Shown one piece after another: positions 5,967 through 6,594 of a DNA stretch of 6,594 nucleotides. The position numbers and the translations under genes were made by a program. The notes beneath the pieces were generated by a model. It made no database searches and was not told the origin of the DNA. It saw only the letters and a list, made by a program, of their open reading frames with translations. Position 1 is the stretch's first letter; each line of letters begins with the position of its first letter. The DNA is from Acidobacteriota bacterium (lineage in GTDB: Bacteria; Acidobacteriota; HRBIN11): assembly GCA_025061865.1 (NCBI GenBank), contig JANXAA010000126.1, positions 1 through 6,594 on the forward strand. The letters are read 5' to 3'.

Positions 5967-6594
5967 TCAACCGCCGCCACTGATATAGAGACGAATCATC
6001 TGTCGCCACCAGGGCCAGTCGTGGGCCCATCCATCCCATAGAATCAGGCGGTGGGGAATTCCCTTCTGCCACAAAATCTGGGAAAAGGCCTCGTTGTTCG
6101 GACGACCGCCGTCCTCCCGACCGGTGACTAAAATGATATCAAGGCGGCGCAAGGCCGCCAGTCGATTCGGTTCATGCTCATGTTGGATAAAATCAAAGGG
6201 TTGTGGAAGTATACTAGATCGTCCGAATAACCGCCCGTCCATCGTTTAATGTCGTAGTACCCACTCAGGGCCACTACGCGGCCGACTTGGTGAGGATAAC
6301 GAAACGCAAAGTTAACAGCATGGTAGGCCCCGAAGCTGGCTCCCGTGACGATTAGGAAGGGGTCCGGATTTTGGTGGAGGGTAAAGGGGGAGAACCTCTT
6401 GGAGTATATATCGGTCGTAGAAGTCGTGATTTCTAGCCCGTATCGACGGATGGAGGTGTTCTGCATACCAGCTATGCTGATCAATACTGTCCACGCAGAA
6501 GACTTGAATCCAGCCGTTTTCCAGGTAATCCCCTAGAGCCCCGATCATGCCCCGGTCTTCCCATTCGAAGAAGGGAGCCATCGAGGTCGGGAAT
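5967..6594 (-). pseudogene. Alpha/beta-hydrolase esterase, 5'-truncated by the window and split by two compensating frameshifts
   Basis: Three pieces in two frames join into one esterase-family sequence of about 209 residues. Piece 1 (6593 to about 6388) reads FPTSMAPFFEWEDRGM to RYILQEVLP. Piece 2 (about 6388-6200) reads FTLHQNPDPFLIVTG, the nucleophile elbow GASFGAYHA (Ser codon at 6335-6337), then VALSGYYDIKRW and DDLVYFHNP. Piece 3 (about 6200-5967) reads FDFIQHEHEP, DIILVTGREDGG and the catalytic-His segment WDGWAHDWPWW. Piece 1 to 2 needs one base fewer at the G run 6386-6390; piece 2 to 3 needs one base more at AAAGGG 6195-6200. No residue segment seems lost, so the shifts are either sequencing or assembly errors or a very recent inactivation. 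About 30 N-terminal residues are outside the window. The family hydrolyses esters, and its place at the head of the ligase cluster suggests it trims, releases or transfers the product. If the shifts are real, the enzyme would be lost after piece 1. Confidence 0.85.

Noticed and set aside
6128..6484. The middle open frame as an independent 118-residue gene starting at 6484
   Set aside because: Its first 30 or so residues are a shadow of the esterase N-terminal part. Only the portion from about 6388 onwards matches the esterase, as the central piece of one frameshifted gene.
1..6594. CRISPR array, tRNA, rRNA, insertion sequence or transposase gene
   Set aside because: No regularly spaced repeats, no cloverleaf or rRNA-like segment, no transposase-like frame and no long terminal inverted repeats were seen on either strand.

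Overview
The window is bacterial DNA. Coding regions are G+C-rich (many G/C third positions) and the non-coding gaps are sharply A+T-richer. No taxon can be fixed from it, because none of the genes is a phylogenetic marker; an uncultured or environmental bacterium would fit. All six recognisable genes lie on the minus strand, so transcription runs from the right edge to the left.

Right block (about 2394-6594) is a tight four-gene cluster. In transcription order it encodes an alpha/beta-hydrolase esterase (5' end outside the window, reading frame broken twice), a RimK-like ATP-grasp ligase, a circularly permuted ATP-grasp ligase, and a YbdK-type carboxylate-amine ligase of the GCS2 family. Three different ATP-dependent amide/peptide-bond-forming enzymes beside a serine esterase look like a small pathway that joins amino acids or amines and trims or releases an ester or amide product. 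The product is unknown. This is the most interesting system in the window.

Middle gap (2146-2393, 248 nt) has no gene. It carries a candidate sigma70-like promoter facing left, a perfect 10-bp inverted repeat (2191-2217) over its -10 and start region, and further upstream a second set of dyads built on GAGACA/TGTCTC.

Left block (61-2145) is a two-gene unit: a selenium-binding protein/methanethiol oxidase (SBP56) homologue, then 15 nt later a six-helix membrane protein with a histidine in each of four helices and a His-rich loop. The SBP56 family works in methanethiol oxidation and is reported to need copper, so the partner may handle a metal; that link is inference. Positions 1-60 are an A+T-rich tail with no gene.

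The esterase looks intact in protein sequence apart from one apparent extra base at a G run (near 6386-6390) and one missing base at an AAAGGG run (near 6195-6200). These restore the frame between them and may be sequencing or assembly errors rather than true inactivation.
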